DNA from: Lavandula angustifolia
Taxonomy: Eukaryota > Streptophyta > Magnoliopsida > Lamiales > Lamiaceae
Direction of reading: 5' to 3'
Length of the DNA: 64,000 nucleotides
NCBI GenBank assembly: GCA_028984105.1
Contig: CM054804.1
Span: 26,525,057-26,589,056 of the forward strand
In this document: positions 21,447 to 32,826 of the stretch, in pieces
Numbering within the stretch: the first letter of the stretch is position 1
Layout: every line of letters starts with the position of its first letter
Position numbers and translations under genes: made by a program
The notes under the pieces: model-generated
The model's database searches: none
What the model was told of the DNA's origin: nothing
The model's input: the letters and a program-made list of their open reading frames with translations, nothing else

Positions 21447-23043
21447 GGGAAGAGCGAGCATTCAACATCATTTGATGACTGTATTTTCGAGGACAAATCC
21501 ATGTGTTACATCCCCTTGTGTCCCGTGGAGTTGATAACTTACGTTGGTCAAAGGTTCCTCAATTTGGATGATGGTGTAAGATTTTACAAAATATATGCTA
21601 GTGTTGGTGGATTCGATGTCTCTTTGAGCACTTGTCGTGTTTTCGATCTTGTTATCACGCATAAGTATGTATTATGTAACCGTGAGGGTCATGAAATCGG
21701 TCATTTCTCTAGTGTTGTTGAAGAGACTGACGCTTCTAGTAGTAAGAAAAAGAGGAAGACTAGGTCTTCTAAAGCTGGATGCAAAGCGGGAGTTGTTTTT
21801 ACACATATTCCTTCCGAATGTTATGAAATAACAAATTTCATACAAGCGCGCATTCACATCATCTTTAGCAAAAGGTCATAAACAATTTTTGAAGCTTAAT
21901 TGGCAAATGGATTACACCCATCAATGTTTTGTACTGAATTGTCGTCGAGTTAATATTGGATCGGTCAGATATTTTAAGTTATTGAAGGAGTTGGTAGGTA
22001 GTTTTTGTAGGAAATCATACCGCTGGATCGTCCTAGTATACGATCTTCTTGACTCCAGAAAAAGGTCTTCTTGACTGTTCCCGTTGCCCGAGCTTACAAC
22101 TCCGGATGGACGGAGGTCTTCTGGACTCACACTTTACGGCTCACAAATCTAGAACTTGTGTTATGAACAAGTGGCCCCTTTGTTCCTTATTTATAGAGCT
22201 AGTCAAAAGAAACCCTATGGTCCTTTGACATCGAGCCCAATCCAGATAGTAAAAGGAGTCACTAGACCATTACCAATTACTAAGAAGCACGGATACGTGT
22301 ATGAGGAAGCCGAATCCGTATCCCATGCGTTTCCGATACGGATACGCCCCGGATACGGCTCGGATACATATAAATACGTTTCCTAAACCTATTCCGTTTC
22401 TTTTTCTTTTTTTAAAAATAAATACGGTCTTGATACTGCAAGAAAGATATATGACCTGATAATCGCAATACCGTGTTCAATTCGCCTCTTCTCTCCTAAT
22501 CCACGCCCGCGCTCGCCCACCCACCGCCGCCGCCGCGCTCGCCGACCCGCGCTCGCCCACCCACCGCCGTTCGATCCAGAGAGCATCCGGAGTGAGTTGC
22601 TCGTATTTATTTCTTGATAAATTTGTTGTTTTGCTCTGATTTTTGAAACTGAAACGTTCTATCCACCGCTGTTCGAAACTGAATTTGCTGTTTTGCTCTG
22701 ATTTATTTCTCGCGTTTTGTTGTTTCCGAAATTGAATTATTTTGCTCTGATTTTTGAGAAATTAGGAATATATTTTTTTTGGACTGATTCGAAACTGAAT
22801 TTGCTATTTTTCTCTGATTTTAGAAAATAGAAATAATTGTCTGTTTCCGAAACTAATTGCTCTGTTTTAGAAAATAGAAAATAGAAAATAGAAATAATTG
22901 CTATGTTCTAGAAATAATTGCTCTGATTTGTTGTTTTTAAATGGACTGACCGACTGATTAGCTGTTCTAGATTGATGTTTTGTTATTTTGCTATTTTGAG
23001 AAATTTTAAATGGACTGATTTGAACTGAATTTGTGTGAAGCTC

Positions 23044-24863
23044 ATGAATACTTCAAGTAGTGCCGCTTCTAATTCGGCATCGGTTACGAGCAATGTCAAT
23101 AGCGAGCATGAGGATGCTCCTTTGTGGCAATTTGTCAAGAGGTCTACAAAGATTGGAGAAGGTGGTGGAAATGTGTCATGGAAATGTAATTTCTGCCACA
23201 TTGAAAAGACAACTACATACACGCGAGTGAAAGCTCATTTATTGAAAATAAAGGGGAAAGGAATAGCAGGATGCAAAGGTGTAACTCCTCATAATATTGT
23301 AGAAATGCAAAAAATGGAGGATGAAGTTCAGAAAAGAAAGGAGAGAGAAGCATCCGCTAGAGTTGTTCCGCTACCACCACCGGCTGTGGGTTTAGGCCCT
23401 TTTGGGTCTACAAGTTCAGGAGGATTGTATTCACCCGGCCTTGAGTATGCTGCTACTACTAGTGCTAAAAAAAGAAAAGATCTTGCAGGCAACTCATCTT
23501 CACCGCTTCAGAGAGCTTTCAACATTCAAGCTCGGAATACGCTACATGCTCTGATAGCTCGATTCTTCTATGCATCAGGGTTGCCATTTCATTTGGCAAG
23601 AAGCCCGTATTATACAGCCGCCTTTCGATATGCCGCGGAAAATAACTTGAAGGATCATGTACCGCCTGGCTATAATATGTTGAGAACCACATTGCTTCAA
23701 CAAGAAGTAGGCAATGTGGAGCGGTTGTTGGATCCAATTAAAAGTACATGGAGAGAAAAGGGCATAAGCATTGTGAGTGATGGATGGAGTGACTCACAAC
23801 GGCGTCCGTTGATTAACTTTATGGCGGTGACAGAAAATGGGCCTATGTTTATCAAAGCAGTGGATTGTTCTGGTCAAGTGAAGACTAAAGAGTTCATCTT
23901 TGGTTTAATGTGTGAAGTGGTTGAAGAAGTAGGTCCTCAGAACGTGGTTCAAATGATCACGGACAATGCAAAATATTGTGTTGGAGCTGGAGCTTTGCTT
24001 GAAGGGAGGTATCCTAACATTGCTTGGACTCCGTGTGTGGTGCACACATTAAATCTTGCACTGCAAAACATTTGTGCAGCAAAGAACGTGGATGACAATC
24101 GAGAAGTGTATGATGAGTGCTCGTGGATTAGTATTGTCTCCTTCGAGGTTACTAAGGTTAAGAATTTCATCATGAACTATAGTATGAGATTAGCCATGTT
24201 CAACAAGTTTGTGCCTCTCAAGTTGCTTAGTGTTGCAACAACTAGGTTTGCTTCAGTACTTGTGATGTTGAAGCGGTTCAAGCTTATTAAGTGGTCTTTG
24301 ATGAACATGGTGGTTAGTGAGGAATGGGGTTCTTATCGAGATGATGATACTGAAAAGGCGACGCGGAAAGGGTAAAGGTGAATGACGAATGGGTGCAATT
24401 TACAAGCAAGGCAGGAGCTTTTGGAGATTCCGACTCGATTCGTGATCGCTATTATATGGATCCAAAATCTTGGTGGTATACTTATGGTGCAAGTGCACCA
24501 TTGCTTCAAGGACTGGCTTTTAAACTACTTGTCCAACCATCATCTTCATCATGTGCTGAGAGGAATTGGAGCACTTACTCATTTGTTAATTCAGTTAGAA
24601 GAAACAAATTGACAACCAACCTTGCCGAAGACTTGGTTTTTGTTCATAGCAACTTGAGGTTGTTATCAAGACGAACCCCCGAATACATGAAAGGGCCGAA
24701 CAAAATGTGGGATATTGCAGGAGATAATTTTGGGACGTTTCAAGATGTTGGAGACCTAGAGATAGCAGAACTCTCCCTTGATGAGCCGGAATTGGAGAGT
24801 GTGATATTTGAAGATGATCATAGTGCACAAGTAGGAGGTGCCGGTCGTCCTCTAGAGCTTTAA
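23044..24863 (+). pseudogene. hAT transposase with internal deletion
   Basis: The frame from ATG 23044 has a BED finger (WKCNFCHIEKTTTYTRVKAHL), a DUF659 core (GISIVSDGWSDSQRRPLINF, ITDNAKYCVGAG) and stops at 24375. It continues in another frame at about 24378 with VNDEWVQFTSKAG, WWYTYGASAPLLQGLAFKLL and the C-terminal dimerisation domain (SSSSCAERNWSTY, EDLVFVHSNLRLL). The stretch that normally joins these parts in this family, well over 100 residues, is missing, and the frames do not match. The copy therefore should not make active transposase. Confidence 0.88.
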
Positions 24864-24996
24864 ATATTGTTGTGTTTTATTTTGTTCACTTGAATCTTGA
24901 ACTAGTACTTAAACTTTTGTATGAAATTTGGTACTTTTGAGTTTTGAGGATTTAAGTTGTGTTATTATGAATTTGGACTTTTTTGCAGTATTAAAT

Positions 24997-25023
24997 TGTA
25001 TAATATATATATATATATATATA
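24997..25023. repeat. Short (AT)n tract
   Basis: A run of AT dinucleotides near the right end of the second hAT element. Confidence 0.8.
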
Positions 25024-27428
25024 TTAAAATTAAAAAATGAAAAACGTATTTCAAACGTATCCGTGTCTTGCTTTTTTGAAAAATGGCATATCCCCGTATC
25101 CGTATCCTAATGTATCCGTATCCCCGTATCCGTTTCCGTGCTTCATAGACCAATTATTTTGATCAACTAAATGACTAAACAATTTCAGACAATTAAATAG
25201 CCTAGTGATTCTGAGAGAAAATGTCGCATACTCAGCCCATATTATTATTTATTCACAAACATAGTTCATACTCAACCTAGTAATTCCGGGCATATGTTCG
25301 GGTCAGACCAGAGACCTAATACAAGAAATAAAATCGGGTCTCAAGTGAATTACTTTTCTATACTAAGCCCATAGTATTATTTATTCACAAACATAGATTC
25401 ATTCCATTAAAGAATCTGTGTTAACTTATCCCTTTATCCCAATAGTTGAGTCAGAGCTTGTATTTTTAACTTCAGTTAATCTCGTATTTAATATATCAAA
25501 TATCCATAATTGATTAAGTTTACTGACTACTTAATACAATTAATATCTTATCCTTGAGTTGTACCACTCGACCTTATAATCATACTTGAACTTAATCAAC
25601 CCGCAGGGTTTAGTATGATAAAACTTTTCGAGCTCCTCAAGGGGATATCATCAACCTTCTACCAGGATACGGATGCATGATGCAGATGACCAGCCTGAGC
25701 TACACGCAACAGCACTCACCCAAGATATAGAGATATACGGTCGCGATGACCCTCACCAATAGTAAGTCAAAGTGATAGCTAGTCGCGTGCACGCAGCTGA
25801 AATCTCATCAAACTTAAGATCAGCTAAGTCTCCGAGACCTTGGTTTTTCACACGGGTCAGATAGAAGAACATGTTTCACTGCGATCCATCAATACACCAC
25901 ATGTATTAACATAGACAATTGACCAAGATAAGTCATTTCTTATCTACATTGTTGCCTAAACCGACAATTTGTCCTAAAGTTGCATCAACTGTGATAACAG
26001 TTTATATCTCACTAGTTCAACCAATCACTACAGTCTTCTGTGATCTACAACACACTGTATGATCTAACTCTTGTGAGATAAATGACTAATTTTTGTAATC
26101 ATAACAATCAGAATTGAGAATAATAATAGTGGTAACATGAAACATTGTATACAAGCAAATACGTAGATTGCTTTCAGTATACAAACCCAACAGTTTTGAC
26201 AAGATTGGTTGTAGCGGGGTGGATTTTAAGAACTTGCCCCGTGATGTGCATGTATCTGTTGTGGGTTTGGAGTCACAAGTTATTTTGGATTATTTGACTA
26301 GTAGGCCTGAATTATTGTCGCGTTTTACCTTTTTTACAATGTCAATGAGCAAAAAAAAATTGACTAGGTTATTTTGGGTTGATTCTGTTTCAATCAATAA
26401 CTACCACCGCTTTGGCGAAGCCTTATCATTTGATGCTACATATTCAACTAACAAGTAAGGTGGTTCATTTTCAATGGTATAGTTACATAGTTTAGTCTAA
26501 TGTGCATATTTATAACATCATAGTGCGTACAAATCTTGAATACTATGCATGGTATAATTGACTAATGTGCATCTTTATTAAATTGTGGGTGCATATAAGT
26601 TTCTAATGATGTGCATGGTATAATTGAAAAGTGTGCATATTTATGAGCTTATGTATTCAGATAAAATGGACATAATGCATGACATAATTCACCTCGCACA
26701 TGGATGATGTTGTCCTCTTTTTGTCCTTACATTTTTTATAATTTGGTTTACAGGTATAACATGATATTTGCTCCCTTCACTGGTAAGGACAACCAAGGCA
26801 AATGCGTTACTTTTTGAGCTGGTTTGTTGTCTGGTGAAGATGAGTTCTCATATGGCTGGCTCCTTGAAAAGTTCCTTATCTGTATGGGTAATGAACATCC
26901 TAAATTGTTGATAACCGATAAAGATCCAGGCTTGATAAAGGTTATTGCAACAGTACTACCTCACACACGTCATAGATATTACATGTGGCATATCATGTGC
27001 AAAGTTGTTGATAAGGTATCAGTGTCTTTAAGAGGCGATGAAAATTTCAAGCAAAGATTCAATGATTTGGTTTGGTCTGAATTAATGGAGCCTGCTTAGT
27101 TTGATCGTAGGTGGAGTTCACTCGTGATTGAATATGATCTAAATGACCACAAGTGGTTTGATACTATGTTTGAGCTCAGAGAACGCTGGATTCCTTCATA
27201 TTTCAAACATTTGCTGATGAGTGGCTTATTCAAGATCACATCAATGTTAGAATCTGAGAACAATAACTTTCAAAGATTTCTAGACCGCCAAGATAATCTT
27301 ATCGAGCTTTTCATGCACTTTGGTAGTGTAATCAATGCTTAGAGACATGTACACAACCAAGAGAGTTGTAATGATTTAAAATCTTTTCCAGAACTAGTTT
27401 CTAATCTCCCAATTGTGAGGCATGTTAC

Positions 27429-27806
27429 TTCATTCTATACTTTGCGAATTTCAAGGAAGTGCAAGAAGAATTTGTTGCAGCAAGCCATTCGTGTTATATG
27501 TTGAAAATGACAACAATTGCTAACACTACCGTCTATGAGGTAGATGACTCTGTAGATGGTGCATTCACTCTAGTCTTTGATAGCATGGAGAGCAGCATAG
27601 TTTGTGGATGCAACAATTGCTTCATTCTATACTTTGCGAAGTTCAAAGAAGTGCAAGAAGAAATTGTTGCAGCAAGCCATTCGTGTTATATGTTGAAAAT
27701 GACAACAATTGCTAATACTATTGTCTATGAGGTAGATGACTCTTTAGATGGTGCATTCACTCTAGTCTTTGATAGTATGGAGAGCAGCATGGTTTGTGGA
27801 TGCAAC
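27429..27806 (+). repeat. Tandem duplication of about 190 bp inside the transposase relic
   Basis: 27429-27620 and 27621-27806 repeat the same sequence, both beginning TTCATTCTATACTTTGCGAA and containing GAGAGCAGCAT. I count nine substitutions between them. The second copy changes into unique sequence after TTTGTGGATGCAAC. The duplication keeps one frame open across both copies, but the gene is already broken elsewhere. Confidence 0.9.
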
Positions 27807-28424
27807 TTCTTCTTGAGGAAGGGTATGTTGTACATGCATATATTCTTTGTTCTTAAGAATAAGAGGTTTGAAAAAACTCTTGAAAAGTATCTTCTCCCTT
27901 GTTGGTTTAAAAGTGTTTCTATTGAAGACCCTTATGTGAGGCTTGGTGAAGGAACAAATTGATGGGACAACCGAGAATTGTTATATGAGAGTTATACATG
28001 TATTGGATTGGTTGATAGTAGTGATGCTTTACGTGATGATTTGATGTTGGATCTTAAGCAATTGCCGAAAAAATATTAAAAGCTCACAATAGCCTCAAAG
28101 ATGTCTAAGTAAGTGTTTAACTTAACATTTGTATTGTTGTTTTCACAATAGCTCATTTGTAACTGGATTTTCTCTAAATTTGTTATAGCGATTGTACTAG
28201 CATGAAGAAAATGGCTGATGACTTTTATGGGTGCTCTTTTCCAGAATCTGTTTCCGTCTTATCTCCCAGTCCAGTGAAGACAAAGGGTAGTGGAAGTCGT
28301 ATCAAGAGTAAAAGAAAGTTGTTGTGCGCAAAGCCAATAAATCGAAAAGGAAATGCAGCAAATGCAAGCAATTGATGAACCATGATGCTAGGAATTGTGA
28401 CCAACTCGCCCTTGAAGATGAATA

Positions 28425-28949
28425 AAGACGCCTTATTTCTTATTGTTGTTGAACTACTTTGTTATTTTTATTGGATTTAGTTCTTATTGTTGAACATTTT
28501 CAAATTGGTTTTTAAGAAGATGCGTTGTTTAGCATATTTGCATAGAAATTGTGCATTATGTGCATAGAGATAATGACAAGCAGTTTAGCTCCAGTTTTGT
28601 TTTTCCCTAAATTTAGCTACTTTGGCAGTTTTTTTTAATCTGGATTTACTTCTTATTCTATGACAATTTCCAAACTGCTTCAAAAAGAGGTATTGTTTGC
28701 ATATGTGCAGATATTTTGTAATGGTGTGCATACATTTGCGATGTCGTGTGCATAATATTCGAAACTCATAGAAAATATATAATTTGATGAATAATATGTT
28801 TGAGTGTGCATAAAATAACCATGTATTCCATCGATTGCCTATGCATCATTACAAAACACATTGAAACTCCAGTGACACCAAAATTACAGCTTTAGAATAA
28901 GCATGATCAACCAAGCAATGTTTTTTTTTTCCACGGCTATGTTTTTTGC
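28425..28949. other. Spacer between the two opposed transposon genes
   Basis: AT-rich, with several TGTGCAT or GTGCATA words (for example 28549-28565 and 28725-28755). No gene seen. Confidence 0.5.
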
Positions 28950-29275
28950 TCAAATCACATTATCATAGTAATCTTCAGCATAAAGCATGTCCTGCTGACT
29001 TAGCCGGTTATGAGGCCAGGTCGCGAGCATAGTGCAATATCTTACCCTTAAGATGTTAATTTGCTTCTTTGAATTCTTCTTCAGCCCACATCTCCAACTA
29101 CTCGAGTCGCCCATGAACGTTTCCATATGCCACATTGTAAACAATGCACTATCCTTGACATTTCTGTTATCTCCCCATTTGACGTGAACAACATTGATAC
29201 TTGCACCCTCCACGATTTTAGCCTTTTACCCTGGTTCATGATCCAACAGGAACAATCTTTGGGATTCTCTCTACA
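28950..29275 (-). pseudogene. Ulp1-like (C48) peptidase C-terminal relic
   Basis: The minus strand reads DNRNVKDSALFTMWHMETF and then LRVRYCTMLATW. The first part corresponds to the end of the Ulp1/C48 fold, where active enzymes have Asp-Cys-Gly-x-Phe with Cys as nucleophile; here the Cys position is Ser (DSALF). Upstream pieces are frame-shifted (LLDHEPG, AKIVEGASINVVHVKWGDN). Some plant Mutator-like elements carry such a protease-like gene beside the transposase. Here it converges on the FAR1-type gene. A related piece is at 53788-54060. Confidence 0.55.
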
Positions 29276-29459
29276 CAATAAAAGTCAATTTATAAGTAGT
29301 CAAGTCTGAAAGAGTACCAAAGATTTTGAGTTAATAATTCGAGATTGTATCAATTTGTTACAAAAGCCAAGTACTTGGCGTCTGAGATTGTATCAATTCG
29401 TATGCAGGTAGTAGTGGATCTCTATCAATAATTCTTGAAGTCGTCGTTGATTACGACCT

Positions 29460-30050
29460 TTGAATATGACATGCATTTTTTTGTATGTCACTATCCAATA
29501 ATGATATTAATGTGTTGGAAAAATCTTCTCTTTTTATGGACCTGGCTATAGGTATTACTCTACCCGCACATTATGTTATACAAGACAAAGAATATAATGT
29601 GGGGTATTATTTAGCTGATAGAATATATCCAAAGTGGTCCACACTAATCAAACTCTTCAAGAACCGCGTACTGCAAAAAAGAAGCATGCAAAGCAACAAG
29701 AATCGTGTAGGAAAGACGTGGAATGGGCATTTGGAGTTCTTCAAAGCTGATTTGCAATTGTTGCAAATCCAGTCCGATATTGGAAGAAGAAACATTTGGA
29801 TCATATAATAAAAGCATGCATTATAATGTACAATATGATTATTGAGAATGAACGAGATTTGTCTGCACCAATTGAAGATTCAAAAGAAGTGTCAACTCCG
29901 GATATTGAAATGATATGAAATGAAACATGTCGTTATAAATCTTATGTTGCACGTTATAAGAAAATGAAAGACAAAACGACACATCTTGCTCTTCGTGATG
30001 CATTGATTGATCATATGTAGGAGTATTCAAATTCAAAAAATTATTATATG
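29460..30050 (+). pseudogene. PIF/Harbinger transposase (DDE_4) relic
   Basis: The plus strand reads SNNDINVLEKSSLF, YNVGYYLADRIYPKWSTLI and later, in shifted frames, MYNMIIENERDL and RDALIDHM. These match the C-terminal half of PIF/Harbinger (HARBI1-like) transposases, including the conserved GYYLADGIYPKW and HNMIIEDERD regions. Frames change near 29730 and stops are present. No terminal repeats were identified. Confidence 0.75.
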
Positions 30051-30507
30051 TAATGTTAGTTTTTTTATTATATCATGTAATTTTTGCATTTGTGCTTGTG
30101 TATTGTTAGTTTTATCATTGTGAAAATAAAGAAATTATTTTACAATTATTTAAATATATTTTTAATAATTTAATTTTTTATCTAAAATATATGTTAAGTG
30201 AAATTAAATATAAAAATAAATATATTTAAATATATATAATATTATATAATTAATAAAATATTAATAAATAGATAATTTAATAATAAAAAGTATTAAAATA
30301 GAATATTTCATTATAAAGTTAAATATAAAATTAACGATTGGAGATGAATTCGAAAAAACTCTATATTTAATTCTACAATAAGGAACTCTATAATAGAATT
30401 TCCTCTTGGAAAAAGGTGGTTCCAATTTTCAATTTCCCACCAATTTCACTCAGATTCACTGTCATAAGTTGGAGGGGAAACTTTTGGTGTTTTCCCCCTA
30501 ACACAAT
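30051..30507. other. AT-rich spacer
   Basis: Very AT-rich from 30110 to 30340, probably non-coding transposon tail. No gene seen. Confidence 0.4.
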
Positions 30508-30716
30508 GTCCTCATGGGATGACGTAGCGGTTGAGCTAAGTGACTCGGAATCGATAGGTCCTGGTTCAATTCCCACCAATACCGCTATGTGATTTGTCTG
30601 TCACTCTATTATATTAAGATTGGTTGAACCCTCCTGTGTGTTTGCAGACTACTGTACAAGTGCGCACCGAAGGTAGCATCTGCGGGTTTCATGAATCGAA
30701 AAAAAAAAAAAAAAAA
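30508..30716 (+). mobile_element. tRNA-derived SINE, copy 1
   Basis: Begins GTCCTCATGGGATGACGTAG, has a B-box GGTTCAATTCC, conserved body words (GAACCCTCCTGTGTG, GTGCGCACCGAAGGTAGC) and ends in poly-A. Flanking AACACAAT at 30500-30507 and 30724-30731 is a likely target duplication. Same family as 39803-40097 and 56438-56660. Confidence 0.88.
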
Positions 30717-30849
30717 TAGAGCCAACACAATGACAAAACATATTTGAGTTCCTCCTTTCCACTTCAAAAATTCAAAAAATAGAAATGGCAGCCAAGTATG
30801 GATGCTCAAGTAGAACGGTTAGTCGGCTTGGGTGGCTGCAAAAAAAAGA

Positions 30850-30853
30850 AGAA

Positions 30854-30884
<31 letters not shown>

Positions 30885-30909
30885 AAGAAGAAGAAGAAGA
30901 AGAAGAAGG
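30850..30909 (+). repeat. (GAA)n microsatellite
   Basis: About 18 consecutive AAG/GAA triplets. Poly-Arg and poly-Ser open frames across it are artefacts of the repeat. Confidence 0.95.
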
Positions 30910-30916
30910 GAACAAG

Positions 30917-31540
30917 ATGAGGTTATTCACCCTTGCACGACCGAATGGCCAAATCAGCCCTTCCTCCCTCCTTTTCGTCAAATCGGACAAATGTTTCCTC
31001 CTTCAGACCAAACTTGTAGCACAATTCCCAGAGTTGCGGGAAATAGATCTGAGGCACCATCTCCACAACCTCTCGTGTAGGTCTTCGGAGTCGCTCATCC
31101 ATGGTAACTCCCTCGCCCAATTCGGACTCAACTGCCGTACTATTGGATAAAGAAACCGAATCAGAAATGTAGACGACTGGATCTGAGGTATCGACGCCAT
31201 GGCTAGCCTCAGCTTGCATCATCGACTCTTCGAAGGGGAAAAAAGCTTCTTCACCCCTCGCTAGGAAAAGAATCGATTGACAAAACCCCCGTGGACGAGA
31301 TTTGGAGTTTCGCCCAAGTCAGAAGACAGATCCAACGGTGTGAAAAGTATAGCTTCATCAGAGGATGAGAGGTCGGAAGAAGAAGGGGGTTTGATCATCA
31401 GAAGTGTGGTGGTCGTGGTAGGGTTTCGAATAGTAGGAGGCAGTGTCGCCAGAATTGAGCGAAGAGGGAGAAAGACAGTTCGTGTGATTCGAAACATACT
31501 ATGTGAGCAGTAGATTAGGGTTAGTAGTATTTCAATCATG
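30917..31540 (-). other. Coding-like sequence of unknown identity
   Basis: GC content is higher than in the surroundings and several overlapping frames stay open on both strands (minus 30923-31222, 31003-31200, 31261-31539). The minus-strand frames read Ser/Thr-rich and acidic peptides such as PPSSSDLSSSDEAILFTPLD. I recognise no domain. It may be a relic of a retrotransposon gag-like gene or a captured host fragment. Confidence 0.3.
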
Positions 31541-31589
31541 TATTTTGTTTTAGTTAATAGGTATGGTAATTAATTATTGTTCGTCTGGT

Positions 31590-32752
31590 ATGAACTCAGG
31601 TGTATTTGGGATGTTTGGGGGGGAGTTGAAATATATTTGATTCAAAATATTTAAATATTTGTATCAATTTCATAGTGAGTTTAATTGAGCTTGAGTCAGC
31701 TAGTACATGAAGAATAGTACGAGCTCCTTTTTCATAAAACTTTTCAATGGATCAATTATTTTTCAAATCTGCTTTTTATAGGATCAGTCTAATTGATTAA
31801 ACCTGATAAATCAAAGCTTATTAAAATGTGTTTTATGCAATAGAATAAGATAATGTACTGAAAACTAATAACGCACTGAGTTATAGTGGTTCGGATTCAC
31901 AAGATTCTACATCCACTTTTCTGCATCAGCAAATATCCACAATGGATTCTCGAAAACTGTCGAGAACAGATCAACTACCATCTGACAATCAAACTATCAA
32001 TCTATCAAACCAACTATTAGCTTAACTAAGGTGTCTTCTAGTCTGTCAATAGTATCAGGGTGGGTTATAAAATGTTCAACTTTACAAGAGTTTTAACACT
32101 CTTGATTCCAAGCATATGATATGACTATGAATCACTTGAAATATGAATAGAAGCGAATTTCTAGCAATGAACCACTAGAATATAGAGGCTTTCATCTTGT
32201 TCTTCCATTTTAGGATTTATAACTTAGAGCTTTTTGAAATTCCGTAACTTTGCATGGATGAGAGTTCTTCTGTATATATAGGCGAGCTAGGAAGAGATCC
32301 GTTGAACAAGGATCAGTTTCTTATTGGCTCCAGGTTGACAACGGTCTTCTTCATTGAATGCATGGAATGCTTCTTCAAATAAAGCAACGAGGTAATGTGT
32401 TGTCTCTCTTAACTAAGGCTTACATGGCGTTCTGAGATTAGCCAGTCTATTGACTATCTACTTTGAAATCCAAGCCTCGTACCTTGTACATCAATTAGCC
32501 TCATCAGGATCCTTCAGATAAGACTTTGACTAATGCATCATACTCTGAACTTAGTTCAATTTGACAAACTCAGCTGGACTAAAACTAAATACTGATTCAG
32601 TTCAGTAAGATAATATTGAAGCAGATCTAATCTGGAATAAAAACAGTCTACTTATACATTATCAGGTTGAGTCAAATCTAAGCAATTAAATTAGAATGGT
32701 TCATCTATCACTAGGAGTTTGGATCATTCAAAACTTTATTCTTTCCCAACAA
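31590..32752 (-). mobile_element. Solo LTR A (copia-like)
   Basis: Read on the minus strand it begins TGTTGGGAAAGAATAAAG and closely parallels the sequence at 42920-43945 on the plus strand: GTTTTGAATGATC near the start, CTGCATCAGCA and TCTCGACA-type words in the middle. The TATA-like CCTATATATACAG (minus strand, about 32270-32282) fits an LTR promoter. The far border is approximate, set by ACACCTGAGTTC, and no target duplication was confirmed. Confidence 0.55.
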
Positions 32753-32826
32753 TTAGTTTAATTAATGTGACCAGTTAAGGAGTAATAAGTTTTCATTTTA
32801 AAAGAGACAAGTCATGCGACACAATC

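Larger units (their letters stand above)
22280..25148 (+). mobile_element. Second hAT element, deletion derivative
   Basis: 2869 bp with a perfect 8-bp duplication ACCAATTA (22272-22279 and 25149-25156). Termini CTAAGAAGCACGG and, in reverse complement, CTATGAAGCACGG. Both subterminal regions contain many copies of GGATACG/CGTATCC (left about 22290-22370, right about 25050-25140), likely transposase-binding sites. It lies within the solo LTR, so it is the youngest layer here. Confidence 0.93.
22006..26192 (-). mobile_element. Solo copia-type LTR, itself split by a hAT element
   Basis: Borders TG...CA on both strands, with a perfect 5-bp duplication GTTTT at 22001-22005 and 26193-26197. Removing the hAT element and its duplication leaves about 1.3 kb. 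Read on the minus strand it begins TGTTGGGTTTGTATACTGAA, a typical copia LTR start. No gag or pol sequence is inside, so it is a solo LTR, left by recombination between two LTRs. Assignment to copia is from the terminal motif only. Confidence 0.82.
21447..28424 (+). pseudogene. FAR1/MURA-type MULE transposase relic, split by nested insertions
   Basis: 21447-22000 encodes a FAR1-type DNA-binding domain (GVRFYKIYASVGGFDVSLST, KKRKTRSSKAGCKAGVVF, then RVNIGSVRYFKLLKELVGSF in another frame). Coding resumes at 26193: GCSGVDFKNLPRDV, LFWVDSVS, FGEALSFDATYSTNK, then after a GT-AG intron (about 26456-26753) YNMIFAPFTGKDNQGK and LITDKDPGLIK. The aspartates in SFDATY and ITDKDP fit MULE catalytic positions. 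A C-terminal Cys-rich piece (KCSKCKQLMNHDARNC, about 28350-28400) ends the frame. Stops are at about 26817, 27097 and 27341, and there are frame slips and an internal duplication. The 22006-26192 block is an inserted solo LTR. Domesticated FAR1/FHY3 proteins derive from such transposases; the context here is transposon, not host gene. Confidence 0.82.

Noticed and set aside
22006..26192. Complete LTR retrotransposon suggested by TG...CA ends and 5-bp duplication
   Set aside because: There are no two LTRs and no gag or pol inside; the coding content belongs to the nested hAT element. A solo LTR explains it.
30832..31080. Arginine- or serine-rich protein across the GAA repeat
   Set aside because: The frames exist only because of the triplet microsatellite.
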